The notes beneath the pieces are model-generated. The model did no database searches, was not told the DNA's origin, and saw nothing but the letters and a program-made list of their open reading frames with translations. A program made the position numbers and the translations under genes. A stretch of DNA of 64,000 bases, from positions 1 through 64,000 of the forward strand of contig JAIBCL010000009.1 of the NCBI GenBank assembly GCA_019694165.1. The letters run 5' to 3'. How positions within the stretch are numbered: the first letter of the stretch is position 1; every line of letters starts with the position of its first letter. Below, piece after piece: positions 9,162 through 18,139 of this stretch. Source of the DNA: Verrucomicrobiaceae bacterium. Lineage in GTDB: Bacteria > Verrucomicrobiota > Verrucomicrobiia > Verrucomicrobiales > Verrucomicrobiaceae.

Positions 9162-9737
9162 ATGACGCCTTCCGCGACGACGACCCCATCCGAATTCGAG
9201 CAACTGGTGGACGCCCACTACCAGGGCCTCTACCGGTTCGCCCTCAGCCTCAGCCAGCGCACGAGCGAGGCGGAGGATCTGACGCAGCAGACCTTCATGC
9301 GCTGGGCTGAAAAGGGCCACCAACTGCGCGAGCGGCACAAGGCAAAAACCTGGCTCTACACAACGCTCTACCGCGAATTCCTTGGCGGCCACCGGCGCAC
9401 GGTGCGCTTTCCACACTCGGATCTCGAAGAGGCGGAGCACGAACTGCCCGCCATCGAGCCGGACACCGTGCTGGCGCTGGATGGCAAGGCGGTGATCACC
9501 GCGCTCGGCGGACTGGACGAGAATTTCAAGGTGCCGCTCACTCTTTTCTACCTGCAGGATCACTCGTATCAGGAGATCGCGGAGATTCTCGACGTGCCCA
9601 TCGGCACTGTGATGTCGCGCCTGTCCCGTGGGAAGGATCAGTTGCGGGCGAGGCTGGCCGATCGCGCGTCGGCGTCGAAAGGGAAGGGGAATGTGATCGA
9701 GTTTCAAACCGCGGCGAGGAGGATGAATCATGGATAA
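9162..9737 (+). CDS. ECF-type RNA polymerase sigma factor
   Basis: A 191-residue sigma-70-family protein. Region 2 is seen as FEQLVDAHYQGLYRFALSLSQ and AEDLTQQTFMRW. Region 4 is seen as FKVPLTLFYLQDHSYQEIAEILDVP followed by GTVMSRLSRGKDQLRARL. The start could also be 9138; I prefer 9162 because its short N-terminus matches other ECF factors. The stop overlaps the start of the next gene by 8 bp (ATGGATAA junction), so the two are translationally coupled as a sigma/anti-sigma pair. Confidence 0.9.
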   Translation: MTPSATTTPSEFEQLVDAHYQGLYRFALSLSQRTSEAEDLTQQTFMRWAEKGHQLRERHKAKTWLYTTLYREFLGGHRRTVRFPHSDLEEAEHELPAIEPDTVLALDGKAVITALGGLDENFKVPLTLFYLQDHSYQEIAEILDVPIGTVMSRLSRGKDQLRARLADRASASKGKGNVIEFQTAARRMNHG

Positions 9738-10500
9738 GCTGGAACTGAAGATGCGCCTGGATGCGTGCAGACCGTCCGGACAGGACAACGACGACGGCGC
9801 GATCCGCGAAGCGCTCGCGCAACTGCCGGCCGATGCGGAACTGGCCGTGTGGTTCGCCAGATCGCAGGCGCTGGATGCGGCGGTTTCGCGACAGCTCGCT
9901 GGCGTAAAGGCACCCGACGGGCTGCGCGGGCGTATCCTCGCCGGCGCCAGGGTGAATACGCGGCGGAACGAGTGGCGCAGGCACTTGTGGATCGCCGCCG
10001 CAGCCATCGTGATGGCAGGCGCGGCCGTGTGGATGCTGGAGAACTACTTTTCAGCGGCGTCGGAAGGTGGCGGTGCATTGGCCGCCGCGACTCTGCGTGA
10101 GTACCGCGATGAGGTGGCATCTGTCTATGCAGGCATGCATCAGACGGGCTTCGAACTCGACCACTCCGACGCCGACGTGGCGAAGGTGAAGCAGTGGCTC
10201 GCGGAGCACGGTGCACCGGCGGACGCCGTTCTGCGCGCCGGGCTGACGGACGCGCTGCCCTTCGGCTGCAAGATCGTCGAGTGGCGCGGCCGGAAGGTGT
10301 CCATGATGTGTTTCGGCAAGAATGACGACGAGGCGCATCTGTTCGTCGTCAGCCGCGATGCCATCCGCGGTCTTGGCGGCATCGAGGCCGGGCACGTCGA
10401 GCGTGTGGGCGGCTTCGAGATCATCGCGTGGCAGGATGAAAGACGCGCCTATGTAATGGTGGGCGACTCGCCGAAGACGGATTTGAAACCGTTTCTTTGA
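9730..10500 (+). CDS. Membrane-anchored putative anti-sigma factor
   Basis: A 256-residue protein with one membrane segment at about residues 89-105 (HLWIAAAAIVMAGAAVWML) between a cytosolic N-terminal part and an extracytoplasmic C-terminal domain. The N-terminus has the alternating acid/leucine look of anti-sigma domains (LAQLPADAELAVWFARSQALD). The C-terminal domain contains two cysteines (FGCKIVEW, MMCFGK) that could form a sensory disulfide. The call rests on topology and coupling to the sigma gene, not on a recognised family motif. Confidence 0.7.
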   Translation: MDKLELKMRLDACRPSGQDNDDGAIREALAQLPADAELAVWFARSQALDAAVSRQLAGVKAPDGLRGRILAGARVNTRRNEWRRHLWIAAAAIVMAGAAVWMLENYFSAASEGGGALAAATLREYRDEVASVYAGMHQTGFELDHSDADVAKVKQWLAEHGAPADAVLRAGLTDALPFGCKIVEWRGRKVSMMCFGKNDDEAHLFVVSRDAIRGLGGIEAGHVERVGGFEIIAWQDERRAYVMVGDSPKTDLKPFL

Positions 10501-10845
10501 GCGTTAACGAGGGCGGTTCTTGAAGAGGCTCATTCCCGTCATTCACTCGGGTGCCGAGATTGCGCCGCTCCCAGCCCTGCCACCACCCGCCGGGAAAACG
10601 CCGGCGATCGCGCAATCGATGCGCCCGCCGCGGAATTGACCGGGGTGAAATCCGCCGCTACGGAAACGCTGTCCGAAACCACAGGGGCACGACAAACGTA
10701 GAGATAGCCGCTCAGAACCAAACCCGCTGCGTCAGTCGTATTTCTTGTGGCGCGGACGTTGTCCAGTGCTTTTCGGAAGGCGCTGTCCAGGGGTGGGCTT
10801 CATTGCCGTTCTGTCATCCAATAATTCAGTTTCAGTGTTCGTTAG
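10501..10845. other. 345-bp gap, no gene recognised
   Basis: Short open frames exist on both strands but none has a family look or a clear start. The last 50 bp (TCATCCAATAATTCAGTTTCAGTG) are AT-richer and may hold the promoter of the cytochrome c maturation operon. Confidence 0.4.
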
Positions 10846-11574
10846 ATGCCCCGCATGATTTTGAAAACAACCGCAGCCCCTCGTCGAAACCCTGCGCTCA
10901 ACGCGCTCGCTCATGCCGCGCTCGCGCTGGCGGCCGTCACGGTGCCGTCATGCAGGAAGCTCGACGAGCGCATGACGATCTCCGAGACGCGGGGGATTTC
11001 CGCCGCCACGGCACCGCAGGAAGTGAACGCGACGAGCGAGCAGCGGTTCGGGCCGGGCTTGCGTGCCATTGGCATGGATGGCTCGCAGGAGCAGCCTCAA
11101 GGCCAGCAGCCGTCCCTGCGTGATCTCTTGACCTGGACGATGCCAGACGGATGGAAGGAGGCATCGCCTGGCAGTGATCCCTCCGGCATGAGGCTCGTGG
11201 ATGCGCGCTTCGGAGAGAAAGGCGAGGGCGAGTGTTACATCTCCATCATGCCCGGGCCGGCGGGTGGCTTGAACGCGAACCTGAACCGCTGGCGCAAGCA
11301 GATGGGCCAGCCCGACTACACCGAGGAGGAGATCAACAAGCTGCCGAAGAAGCCGCTCTTCAAACGCGACGGCGTGTATGCCGCGTTCGATGGCGACTAC
11401 AAGGGGGTCGGCATGACTGACGCGGCGAAGGGCTATCGACTCGCCGGCATCATCCACTCCGCGGAGCAGGCCACGATCTTCGTGAAGATGATCGGCCCGA
11501 AGGCGCTCGTGGAAGCGAACGCGGCGGCCTTTGACCAGTTCTGCCAGTCCATCAGCCCGAAAGGAAACGAATGA
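10846..11574 (+). CDS. Lipoprotein of the cytochrome c maturation operon
   Basis: A 242-residue protein. The N-terminal hydrophobic segment ALAHAALALAAVTVPSC ends in a lipobox-like VPSC, so it is probably lipid-anchored. The remainder (WTMPDGWKEASPGSD, DARFGEKGEGECYISIMPG, GVYAAFDGDY) is a beta-rich domain I do not recognise. Its last codons overlap resB by 4 bp (ATGA), so it is made together with ResB. It may assist haem or cytochrome handling outside the membrane; that is inference from position. Confidence 0.75.
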   Translation: MPRMILKTTAAPRRNPALNALAHAALALAAVTVPSCRKLDERMTISETRGISAATAPQEVNATSEQRFGPGLRAIGMDGSQEQPQGQQPSLRDLLTWTMPDGWKEASPGSDPSGMRLVDARFGEKGEGECYISIMPGPAGGLNANLNRWRKQMGQPDYTEEEINKLPKKPLFKRDGVYAAFDGDYKGVGMTDAAKGYRLAGIIHSAEQATIFVKMIGPKALVEANAAAFDQFCQSISPKGNE

Positions 11575-12878
11575 GCACCGTACCGACATCCATTCCCGCT
11601 CTGATCTTCCGCGTGCTGCGTTCCTTCGGTCTCGCCACCATGGTGCTCACGCTGCTGCTGCTCGTGACGTTTCTCGGCACGGTCGAGCAGGTGGAGCACG
11701 GCCTCTTTGAGAGCCAGAAAAAGTACTTCGAATCCATGTTCGTTCCGAGCATCGACGTCGCGTGCGTGCTGCGCGCCATGCATGTGCAGTATCAGGGTTC
11801 GTTCGATCTGCCGGTTTACATTCTGCCCGGCGGTTATCTGCTGATGGTGCTGCTCGGCATCAACATGGTGCTCGGCGGACTTGTACGGTTGAAAAAGGAC
11901 GCCATTTGGCTGGCAAAGCTGCCGCTGCGTCTCATCACGGGCCGTTTCAGCGAACTCACTCCCGCTCCGCGTGCAGTGGGTGTGTTCATCGCGCACGCGT
12001 CCATCGTCTTCATGCTGCTGGCGGGCGTAGTGTCGCTCTACTTCAAAAAAGACGGCGCCATGTCGCTGAGGGAAGGGCAGACCTCGGATGAATTTCAGAG
12101 TTTCCACGACAGTGTGATCGAGATCGAAAAACTCTCGCCAGCGCCGAAGGACGGCAAGCGCACGGCGCTCGTGATCGATGGCTCCGAGTTCATCGATCTC
12201 TCCGCCGGGAAGGGGCGGACGTTCACGCACAAGGATCTGCCGTTCGAACTCATGGTGAAGAACTACGAGGTGAACTGCCTGCCGCGTCGTGAGGATCCGC
12301 AGGCCGGAACGAGCCGCCAGGTGGTCGATGGATTTTTCCTCCAGCCGGTCAAGGAGGAACTCGAGCAGGAGCGCAACACCGACGGCGCGTATGTGACCGC
12401 GAAGCTCAAGGACGGCACGCAGGTGGAGGGCATTGTGTGGCGTTTCGCTGCCGCGCCGTTGTCGATCAAGGCGGGCGATGAAGTCTGGGGCGTGTCGCTC
12501 AACCGCCGCTCGTGGAAGCTGCCGTTCTCCGTGCGGCTCGATCACTTCAAACGCGAAGTTCATCCAGGCACGGCGAAGGCGCGGAAGTTCACGTCCGAGG
12601 TCACCGTCGTCGAGAACGGCCAGGAGATGAAGAAGATCATCACGATGAACGAGCCGCTGCGCAGCCGCGGCTACGCGCTCTTTCAGCAGTCCTTCGACAT
12701 GGGCCAGAACGACGACGGCACCATGCGCACCAGCTCGACACTGCAAGTGGTGCAAAACCCCTCCGACCACTGGCCGCTCATCTCGTGCATCGGCGCTGGC
12801 ATCGGCTTGCTCATCCACATGATCTGGCAGCTAGTGCGATACCTGAGCCGTCAGTCATCAAAACCAGCCACCGTTTGA
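11571..12878 (+). CDS. resB: Cytochrome c biogenesis protein ResB (Ccs1)
   Basis: A 435-residue ResB-family membrane protein. Hydrophobic segments lie at about 20-35 (LATMVLTLLLLVTFLGT), 79-100 (LPGGYLLMVLLGINMVLGGLV), 135-155 (FIAHASIVFMLLAGVVSLYF) and near the C-terminus (LISCIGAGIGLLIHMIWQLV). The large extracytoplasmic domain between the third and fourth segments is typical. With CcsA it forms the system II haem transport and cytochrome c ligation complex. It follows the lipoprotein gene with a 4-bp overlap. Confidence 0.9.
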   Translation: MSTVPTSIPALIFRVLRSFGLATMVLTLLLLVTFLGTVEQVEHGLFESQKKYFESMFVPSIDVACVLRAMHVQYQGSFDLPVYILPGGYLLMVLLGINMVLGGLVRLKKDAIWLAKLPLRLITGRFSELTPAPRAVGVFIAHASIVFMLLAGVVSLYFKKDGAMSLREGQTSDEFQSFHDSVIEIEKLSPAPKDGKRTALVIDGSEFIDLSAGKGRTFTHKDLPFELMVKNYEVNCLPRREDPQAGTSRQVVDGFFLQPVKEELEQERNTDGAYVTAKLKDGTQVEGIVWRFAAAPLSIKAGDEVWGVSLNRRSWKLPFSVRLDHFKREVHPGTAKARKFTSEVTVVENGQEMKKIITMNEPLRSRGYALFQQSFDMGQNDDGTMRTSSTLQVVQNPSDHWPLISCIGAGIGLLIHMIWQLVRYLSRQSSKPATV

Positions 12879-12936
12879 ACGATGAATACCAAGTCTCAAA
12901 ACCCGGGCGCTATTGGACATGGGAGACGTTCGGAAT

Positions 12937-13128
12937 TCCCCCTGACCCCAGCCCTTTGCTGGGCTTCTTTTGAATTCTTGTCTCCAGCTATCTCGCTCTC
13001 GCTCGGTTCCCCGTGGGAGAGGGAGACGACTGGCGCTCCGCGCCTTTCCGACCAGTCATCCTTCGCCCATTCGAGCGGCAGCTCGTCAGGTTCCCCCTCC
13101 CCTGGGGGGAGGGTTAGGGTGCGGGGGA
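12937..13128. repeat. Dispersed element of the CCCTCACCCC type, copy 1
   Basis: About 190 bp between resB and ccsA. It starts CCCCCTGACCCCAGCCC and ends GGGAGGGTTAGGGTGCGGG, which are inverted. It shares GGGAGAGGGAGACGAC and GAGCGGCAGCTCGT with the second copy at 30183-30331. It separates two genes that are normally adjacent, and reads open in the frame of ccsA, giving a false N-terminal extension. Confidence 0.8.
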
Positions 13129-13178
13129 CGACAACCGTCCGCCCCATGCGCGCACCAAGGCTCTCAAATACATCCGCC

Positions 13179-15335
13179 ATGCTCACTCGACTGCTTGCCC
13201 TCGGAGGTGCTCTCGTCTTCGGCCATTTGTCGATCGCGCAAGAGCCGGCGAAGCCAGCCGCTTCTGCTGCTCCATCGTCCGCTGCTCCCGCAGCACCACC
13301 CGCCGGATCGGTTCAGCCAGCAAAACCGCCAGCCGCAGTTTCCGCCGCTCCAGTCGCATCACTCGATCTGCTGCGTGACAAAGAAGTGGTCGACCTTTTC
13401 TCCTCACTGCCGGTGCAGGAAGATGGCCGCGTGAAACCGCTGGACACGCTCGCGCGCTTCAAGCTTCTCCGATTCAGCGGCAAGCAGTCCGGCATCAGCG
13501 CCACGCGCATGGATGAAGCAAAGGGTGCGGTGCCGGTCGATGACCCGGCCACATCGAAGCCGCTCGTCGATGCCAAAGGTGGCAAGCTGCGCTTCACCGC
13601 GACGGAGTGGTTGCTGGTGTCGTGGTTCCGGCCCGACATCGCGAAGCAACTGCCAGTCTTCGTCGTCGATAACTCCGAGGCGATCACCGAACTGGAACTC
13701 AAGGCCAAGGCAAAACGCGACCGCTACTCCTACAACGAGATCGAACCCGGCCGCACCGCGTTGATGCGGAAGATGCAGGAGGTGCGCAACGTCGATCAAA
13801 AGCAACGCACGCCCGTGCAGCGCGCGCTCGCGAAGCTGGCTTTCGATTTCCTCGATTACGAGATGATCCTCTCACACTTCGACTTCGCGCGCGCGCCGTT
13901 CGGAAAGGAAGCTGCGTCGCTGCCGGCGGAACTCGCCGCTCATGTGAAGGACGGCAAGGCCGACTGGACCGCTTTGCTGCCGAAGATGCTCGACTACTTC
14001 AAGTCGCACCCCGAGGCCGCCGCGCCGATGAGCAATCCGTGGCTGCGCGAGTACTACCGCACGCTGGTCGGCGCGCTGATGAGCGGAAACGAAGAGTCTC
14101 TGCCGCGTTTCTTTCCGCCGCCGGTCGAGAAGATCGAGGTGTGGCACAATCCCGGCACGATTTTGAAGAGCGTGCTCGATGGCACGACTGCTACGACGGA
14201 GGATCTCGGGCATCTCACCCGCTACGGGAAGCTCGCCTCCACCGTCACCGACTCCACCGCATTCAAGGCGACGCTCAAGGAACTGCACGCGAATACCACC
14301 AAGCTCGCCGCCGCGCGCAATCAATCCGGTCACATCGGCCTAGAGCTGCACTACCACCGATTCGACTATTTCTACAACGCACTGCTTTGCTTCACGTTCG
14401 GCCTGCTGCTGCTCGCGCTGAGCTGGGTGAATCCGGCCACTCGCTGGGGCCGCCTTTGCCGCGCCGTGTGCATTCTGCTCACACTCGGCGGGACTACCCT
14501 CGGTTCGGCGGGCATCATCATTCGCTGCCTCATCATGGAGCGTCCGCCGATCACGAGCCTTTACGAGACGATCATCTTCATCACCACGACCGCCGCGCTT
14601 CTGGCGCTCATCGCCGAGGCCATCACAAAGAAGGGCTGGGCGCTCGCTGTCGCATCAGTGGCCGGCACCGCGGGCATGTTCCTCTCGATCCGCTTCATGA
14701 ACATGGAAGGGCGCGATACGATGGAGCAGCTCCAGGCCGTGCTGATCACGAACTTCTGGCTGTCCACGCATGTGCCGTGCATCAACCTCGGCTACACGGC
14801 CGGAATGGTGTCCGCGATTTTCTCAGTGATCTACGTCGTGCTTCGCGTGCTCGGAAAAGTGCACGTCGGCGATGGCACCGCGCGGGACCTCACACGCATG
14901 TCTTATGCCTTCGTCATGGCCGGCCTTTTCCTCTCGCTGGTGGGCACGGTGCTCGGCGGCATCTGGGCGAACTATTCCTGGGGCCGCTTCTGGGGCTGGG
15001 ACCCGAAGGAAAATGGCGCGCTCATGATCGTGCTGGTGAACCTCGCCATCCTCCACGCACGCCTCGGCGGCTACATCAAGGAGGCCGGCTTCCATTGCTG
15101 CGGAGTCTTCCTTGGCATGGTGGTGGCGTTCTCGTGGTTCGCCACCAATCAGCTTGGCGTGGGCCTTCACTCCTACGGCGCGATGGAGGGCGCGTGGATG
15201 TGGCTCTACATCTTCTGGGGCCTGATGACGCTGCTGCTGGTAGTGGGCATGGTCGTCGCCGCGATGGACCGCCGTGCAAAGCGTCCTGCTGATCCCGGCA
15301 GCGCGGTCATCGCCGAAGCGGAAGCGGCTGCGTGA
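13179..15335 (+). CDS. ccsA: Cytochrome c biogenesis protein CcsA (ResC) with long N-terminal domain
   Basis: A 718-residue protein. The start at 13179 gives a proper signal peptide (MLTRLLALGGALVFGHLSIAQ); the 99 in-frame codons before it are repeat DNA. Residues 25-370 form an Ala/Pro linker and an extracytoplasmic domain (DKEVVDLFSSLPVQEDGRVKPLDT). From about 390 on there are eight or so membrane segments. The haem-handling WWD motif is seen near 600-612 as WGRFWGWDPKEN, with conserved His in LHARLGG and GVGLHSYG. It partners ResB for haem delivery to apocytochrome c. The long N-terminal fusion is common in this phylum by my recollection. Confidence 0.92.
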   Translation: MLTRLLALGGALVFGHLSIAQEPAKPAASAAPSSAAPAAPPAGSVQPAKPPAAVSAAPVASLDLLRDKEVVDLFSSLPVQEDGRVKPLDTLARFKLLRFSGKQSGISATRMDEAKGAVPVDDPATSKPLVDAKGGKLRFTATEWLLVSWFRPDIAKQLPVFVVDNSEAITELELKAKAKRDRYSYNEIEPGRTALMRKMQEVRNVDQKQRTPVQRALAKLAFDFLDYEMILSHFDFARAPFGKEAASLPAELAAHVKDGKADWTALLPKMLDYFKSHPEAAAPMSNPWLREYYRTLVGALMSGNEESLPRFFPPPVEKIEVWHNPGTILKSVLDGTTATTEDLGHLTRYGKLASTVTDSTAFKATLKELHANTTKLAAARNQSGHIGLELHYHRFDYFYNALLCFTFGLLLLALSWVNPATRWGRLCRAVCILLTLGGTTLGSAGIIIRCLIMERPPITSLYETIIFITTTAALLALIAEAITKKGWALAVASVAGTAGMFLSIRFMNMEGRDTMEQLQAVLITNFWLSTHVPCINLGYTAGMVSAIFSVIYVVLRVLGKVHVGDGTARDLTRMSYAFVMAGLFLSLVGTVLGGIWANYSWGRFWGWDPKENGALMIVLVNLAILHARLGGYIKEAGFHCCGVFLGMVVAFSWFATNQLGVGLHSYGAMEGAWMWLYIFWGLMTLLLVVGMVVAAMDRRAKRPADPGSAVIAEAEAAA

Positions 15336-15362
15336 TCGAAGCTCGCGCCAGCCCGGGCAGGC

Positions 15363-16154
15363 TCATGTGCCGTAGAGAAACGTGGTCAGCGGACTTGTCG
15401 CTCCGGCTTCCGACGATGCTTCAGCGAGACCGATTTCAAATGCGGCACGTCCGGCTTCAACAGCCTGCCTGAAGGCGACCGCCATGCGCACGGGATCGGC
15501 CGCGATGGCGACGGCCGTGTTTACGAGCACGGCGTCGGCTCCCATCTCCAGCGCCTCGGCCGCGTGGCTGGGTGCGCCGATGCCGGCATCGACGACGACC
15601 GGCACGGTGGCCTGATTGATGATGATCTCGATTTGTCTCCTCGTCGTGATGCCCTGGTGCGAGCCGATCGGGGAGCCGAGAGGCATCACCGTGGCGGTGC
15701 CGACATCCTGAAGGCGGCGTGCGAGCACCGGGTCGGCGTTGATGTAGGGCAGCACTGTGAAGCCTTCCTTCACCAGCGTTTCCGCAGCCTTCAGAGTCTC
15801 GATTGGATCTGGCAGCAGATAACGCGGGTCAGGATGAATTTCGAGCTTCACCCAGTTCGGCAGCCCCGCTGCGACGGCGAGGCGCGCAAGCCGCACGGCT
15901 TCCTCGGCATTCATCGCACCGCTGGTGTTCGGCAGCAGCAACACGGTCTTTGGGATGAAATCGAGGATGTTCGCGAATGGATCGCCTTTGCCCGTCAAAT
16001 CCGCGCGACGCAGCGCGACGGTGACGATTTCCGACCCCGAAGCGGCGATGGCGTCATGCATCAACTCGCCGGACGCAAACTTTCCCGTGCCGAGCATGAG
16101 ACGGCTGCGGAAAGTGCGCGAGGCGATGGTCAAGGGCTGGCTGGCTGCGGGCAT
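15363..16154 (-). CDS. thiG: Thiazole synthase ThiG
   Basis: A 263-residue TIM-barrel enzyme that makes the thiazole phosphate ring of thiamine from deoxyxylulose phosphate, dehydroglycine and ThiS thiocarboxylate. Motifs: [87 protein letters not shown] and [29 protein letters not shown]. The Lys of VKLEIHPD is the Schiff-base residue of the family. The start is at 16154 (MPAASQPL); upstream codons belong to the toxin gene region. No other thi gene and no TPP riboswitch-like sequence is nearby. Confidence 0.97.
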   Translation of the reverse strand: MPAASQPLTIASRTFRSRLMLGTGKFASGELMHDAIAASGSEIVTVALRRADLTGKGDPFANILDFIPKTVLLLPNTSGAMNAEEAVRLARLAVAAGLPNWVKLEIHPDPRYLLPDPIETLKAAETLVKEGFTVLPYINADPVLARRLQDVGTATVMPLGSPIGSHQGITTRRQIEIIINQATVPVVVDAGIGAPSHAAEALEMGADAVLVNTAVAIAADPVRMAVAFRQAVEAGRAAFEIGLAEASSEAGATSPLTTFLYGT

Positions 16155-16170
16155 GGCAGGGAAGAGGTGA

Positions 16171-16485
16171 TCAGCGTCCGGTAAGCAGTTGAGCATTCCA
16201 TTGAGCATTCCATTCGAGATCACGGCGAGCGTCAATGACGGCGCAGACTTCGGCAGCCTGTTCCGACTTGCGATACATGACAATGAAATACGGGAACCGG
16301 CCCAGCACGACCATGGCGCGGAAGCGTCCGCGTTTCCGGTGGATCCCGGCCGTGGTGGACAGAGTGTCGATCTCACCTCGACGAAACCGGTAAACCTCGG
16401 TCCCAAGCCCCGGCTCCTGCTCTTCGTAAAAGGCGGCGGTCTCGTCGATGTCCCCCTCGGCTTCCGGCAGGATGATCACTCTCAT
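16171..16485 (-). CDS. ParE/RelE-family toxin
   Basis: A 104-residue protein with the ParE fold signature: [60 protein letters not shown] and AVIDARRD. Such toxins inhibit gyrase or cleave mRNA and are held in check by the partner. The start at 16485 overlaps the antitoxin stop as ATGA, so translation is coupled. The C-terminus carries a 12-bp tandem duplication (WNAQWNAQ) after the conserved fold ends. thiG begins 16 bp downstream on the same strand. Confidence 0.85.
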   Translation of the reverse strand: MRVIILPEAEGDIDETAAFYEEQEPGLGTEVYRFRRGEIDTLSTTAGIHRKRGRFRAMVVLGRFPYFIVMYRKSEQAAEVCAVIDARRDLEWNAQWNAQLLTGR

Positions 16486-16724
16486 TTGCGCAGCCATTTC
16501 GCGTCCAGCCGGGCCTTGGCATCTTCCCACGGAGCGAACTGCGTCCTGCCTTCGGCCAGCAGACGCTCGCGTTCTTCAAGCAGGCGGCGATGACGGGCCG
16601 GAAGCTCGTCATCGGCCAGTTCGTCCCGCATGATTTGCAGCAGGTTCTCGCGGTCATTCCGAGAGAGTGTGCGGATGCGCTCCATCAATTCATCCACGGC
16701 GGAAGAGGCGGTCAGCGTTGGCAT
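16482..16724 (-). CDS. Antitoxin, addiction-module component family
   Basis: An 80-residue mostly helical, charged protein: AVDELMERIRTLSRNDRENLLQIM, then ARHRRLLEERERLLAEG and a tail FAPWEDAKARLDAKWL. The Trp-Glu-x-x-Lys-Ala-Arg-Leu tail is typical of the short antitoxin family paired with ParE-type toxins. The start is placed at 16724 (MPTLTASS); a Met nine codons upstream is also possible. It precedes the toxin gene, the usual order. Confidence 0.8.
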   Translation of the reverse strand: MPTLTASSAVDELMERIRTLSRNDRENLLQIMRDELADDELPARHRRLLEERERLLAEGRTQFAPWEDAKARLDAKWLRK

Positions 16725-16760
16725 GGGCGGAGTGTATGGGACCGGGCGCAAAGGTGCAAA

Positions 16761-17615
16761 TCAATCCACCAGCGTCCTGCGCAGCAGCTCGTCCACCGGA
16801 AGCTGGATGCCGATGAAGAAGTCGCCGAACTCGCCGAAGCGATAGGTGACTTCATCGAATCGCATCTCATAGACGATGCTGCGGATGTTGTAGAGATCGT
16901 GCGAGAAGAGCGTCACACCCCACTCGTGGGAGTCGAGGCCGGTGGAGCCGGTCACAAGCTGGCGCACCTTGCCGGCCCAATTCCGGCCGACGCGTGCGTG
17001 GCCGCTCATGAGACGGCGGCGGGTGGGGAAGTCCAGTCCATACCAGTTTTGATCGTCCGTGCCGCGGCGTTTGTTCATCGGGTAGAAACAGAACACGGGC
17101 CAGTCCGGCATGTTCGGGTAGAGGCGGTCCTGGTAGTATTTCTTCATGTGGGCCTTCCACTCGTCGAGGCGCTTGGTGAAGGCCTCGCTGCCTTCTTCGA
17201 GGCCTTCCTTCTTCAGCCGCTCCACGGCCTCATCCTCCTTCTCGCTGTATTCGGTCCACTCCGTCATCGAGAGGTAGCTGTAGGCCGGAGCGAGAACGTC
17301 GGGACCGAGGGCGAGGGCAAGCTGCTTTTCAAAACGGTTCGCGTCCTGCAGATCAGGCGTGAGCAGCATCATGCCGATGTCAGCCTTCGGCGTCATCATG
17401 CTGAAGAGCAGGAGCTGTGTCTTCGGATGCGCGCGGATGGTTTGCACGAGCTTGGAAAACCGCGTCTTGCGTTCGCGCTGGTCTTCGTCCGTGAGCTGGC
17501 TCCACATCCCGAGATCAATGTGGTAAAACAGATGCAACACAAACCAGCCCTCCTGAGGGACGAGGGAGGGCAGGGTGCTGGCGGATGCGGCGGGCATGGG
17601 GGTGATGTTCGACAT
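16761..17615 (-). CDS. hemQ: Coproheme decarboxylase HemQ (chlorite dismutase family)
   Basis: A 284-residue protein of the chlorite dismutase family, longer than usual by an N-terminal tail. It catalyses the last step of the coproporphyrin-dependent haem pathway. Motifs: WFVLHLFYHID, LLLFSMMTPKADIGMMLL, CFYPMNKRRG (the YPM-K-R segment of HemQ), SGHARVGRNWAGKVRQLVTGS (proximal His) and EWGVTLFSHDLYNIRSIVYEMRFDEVTYRFGEFGDFFIG. Haem supply fits the cytochrome c maturation genes nearby. It is 37 bp upstream of the antitoxin start on the same strand. Confidence 0.92.
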   Translation of the reverse strand: MSNITPMPAASASTLPSLVPQEGWFVLHLFYHIDLGMWSQLTDEDQRERKTRFSKLVQTIRAHPKTQLLLFSMMTPKADIGMMLLTPDLQDANRFEKQLALALGPDVLAPAYSYLSMTEWTEYSEKEDEAVERLKKEGLEEGSEAFTKRLDEWKAHMKKYYQDRLYPNMPDWPVFCFYPMNKRRGTDDQNWYGLDFPTRRRLMSGHARVGRNWAGKVRQLVTGSTGLDSHEWGVTLFSHDLYNIRSIVYEMRFDEVTYRFGEFGDFFIGIQLPVDELLRRTLVD

Positions 17616-17788
17616 GAAGGAAAGGTTTTGGTGCTGTCAGAGCCGCTCCCGATACGCCGGAAAACGCACTCGACAACGCCTTGATACAAGTGCGCCTCAA
17701 GAGGCGCAAGGATTCACAAAAACCGTTTGAAATGGCAGGGGCGGACATTACTATCCGCGCCCAATTCAAACCGGACCCCAAATAGACC

Positions 17789-18019
17789 ATGGCTGACGCC
17801 GCAAACAAATTCCCCCACAACGCCGAAGGCGCCTATTACGTGGACGATCAATGCATCGACTGCGACCTCTGCCGCGAGACGGCGCCCGCCAACTTCAAGC
17901 GTGATGATGACGGCGGCCACTCCTACGTATTCAAGCAGCCCGAGAACGATGACGAGAAGAAACTCTGCGAAGAGGCTCTTCAAGGTTGCCCCGTCGAAGC
18001 CATCGGTCGCGATGGTTGA
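17789..18019 (+). CDS. Single-cluster [4Fe-4S] ferredoxin
   Basis: A 76-residue acidic ferredoxin. Cysteines appear as CIDCDLC near residues 23-29 and a distant GCPVEAI near 69, the pattern of one-cluster ferredoxins where C-x2-C-x2-C plus one Cys-Pro bind one cluster. It is a small soluble electron carrier. It is transcribed away from hemQ and followed by its own terminator. Confidence 0.92.
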   Translation: MADAANKFPHNAEGAYYVDDQCIDCDLCRETAPANFKRDDDGGHSYVFKQPENDDEKKLCEEALQGCPVEAIGRDG

Positions 18020-18052
18020 CGTATCGGCGCGGAGCGTCGTGCACCCTTTTCC

Positions 18053-18090
18053 AAACGCGGACTCTGCAGCATGTGGAGCCCGCGTTTTTT
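18053..18090 (+). terminator. Terminator after ferredoxin gene
   Basis: AAACGCGGACTC (18053-18064) pairs with GAGCCCGCGTTT (ending in the T-run) with one mismatch, leaving a loop of about 11 nt, and runs into TTTTTT at 18085-18090. Confidence 0.8.
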
Positions 18091-18139
18091 GTGCCGTGAG
18101 ATAGGAATTCTCAAGGACATCGCACGCCGATGCGGTCGC

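Noticed and set aside
10539..10721. 60-codon minus-strand frame in the gap before the cytochrome c operon
   Set aside because: No family resemblance, no partner and no clear start signal.
16155..16485. TPP riboswitch upstream of thiG
   Set aside because: The upstream DNA is toxin coding sequence and has no CTGAGA/ACCTGA core.
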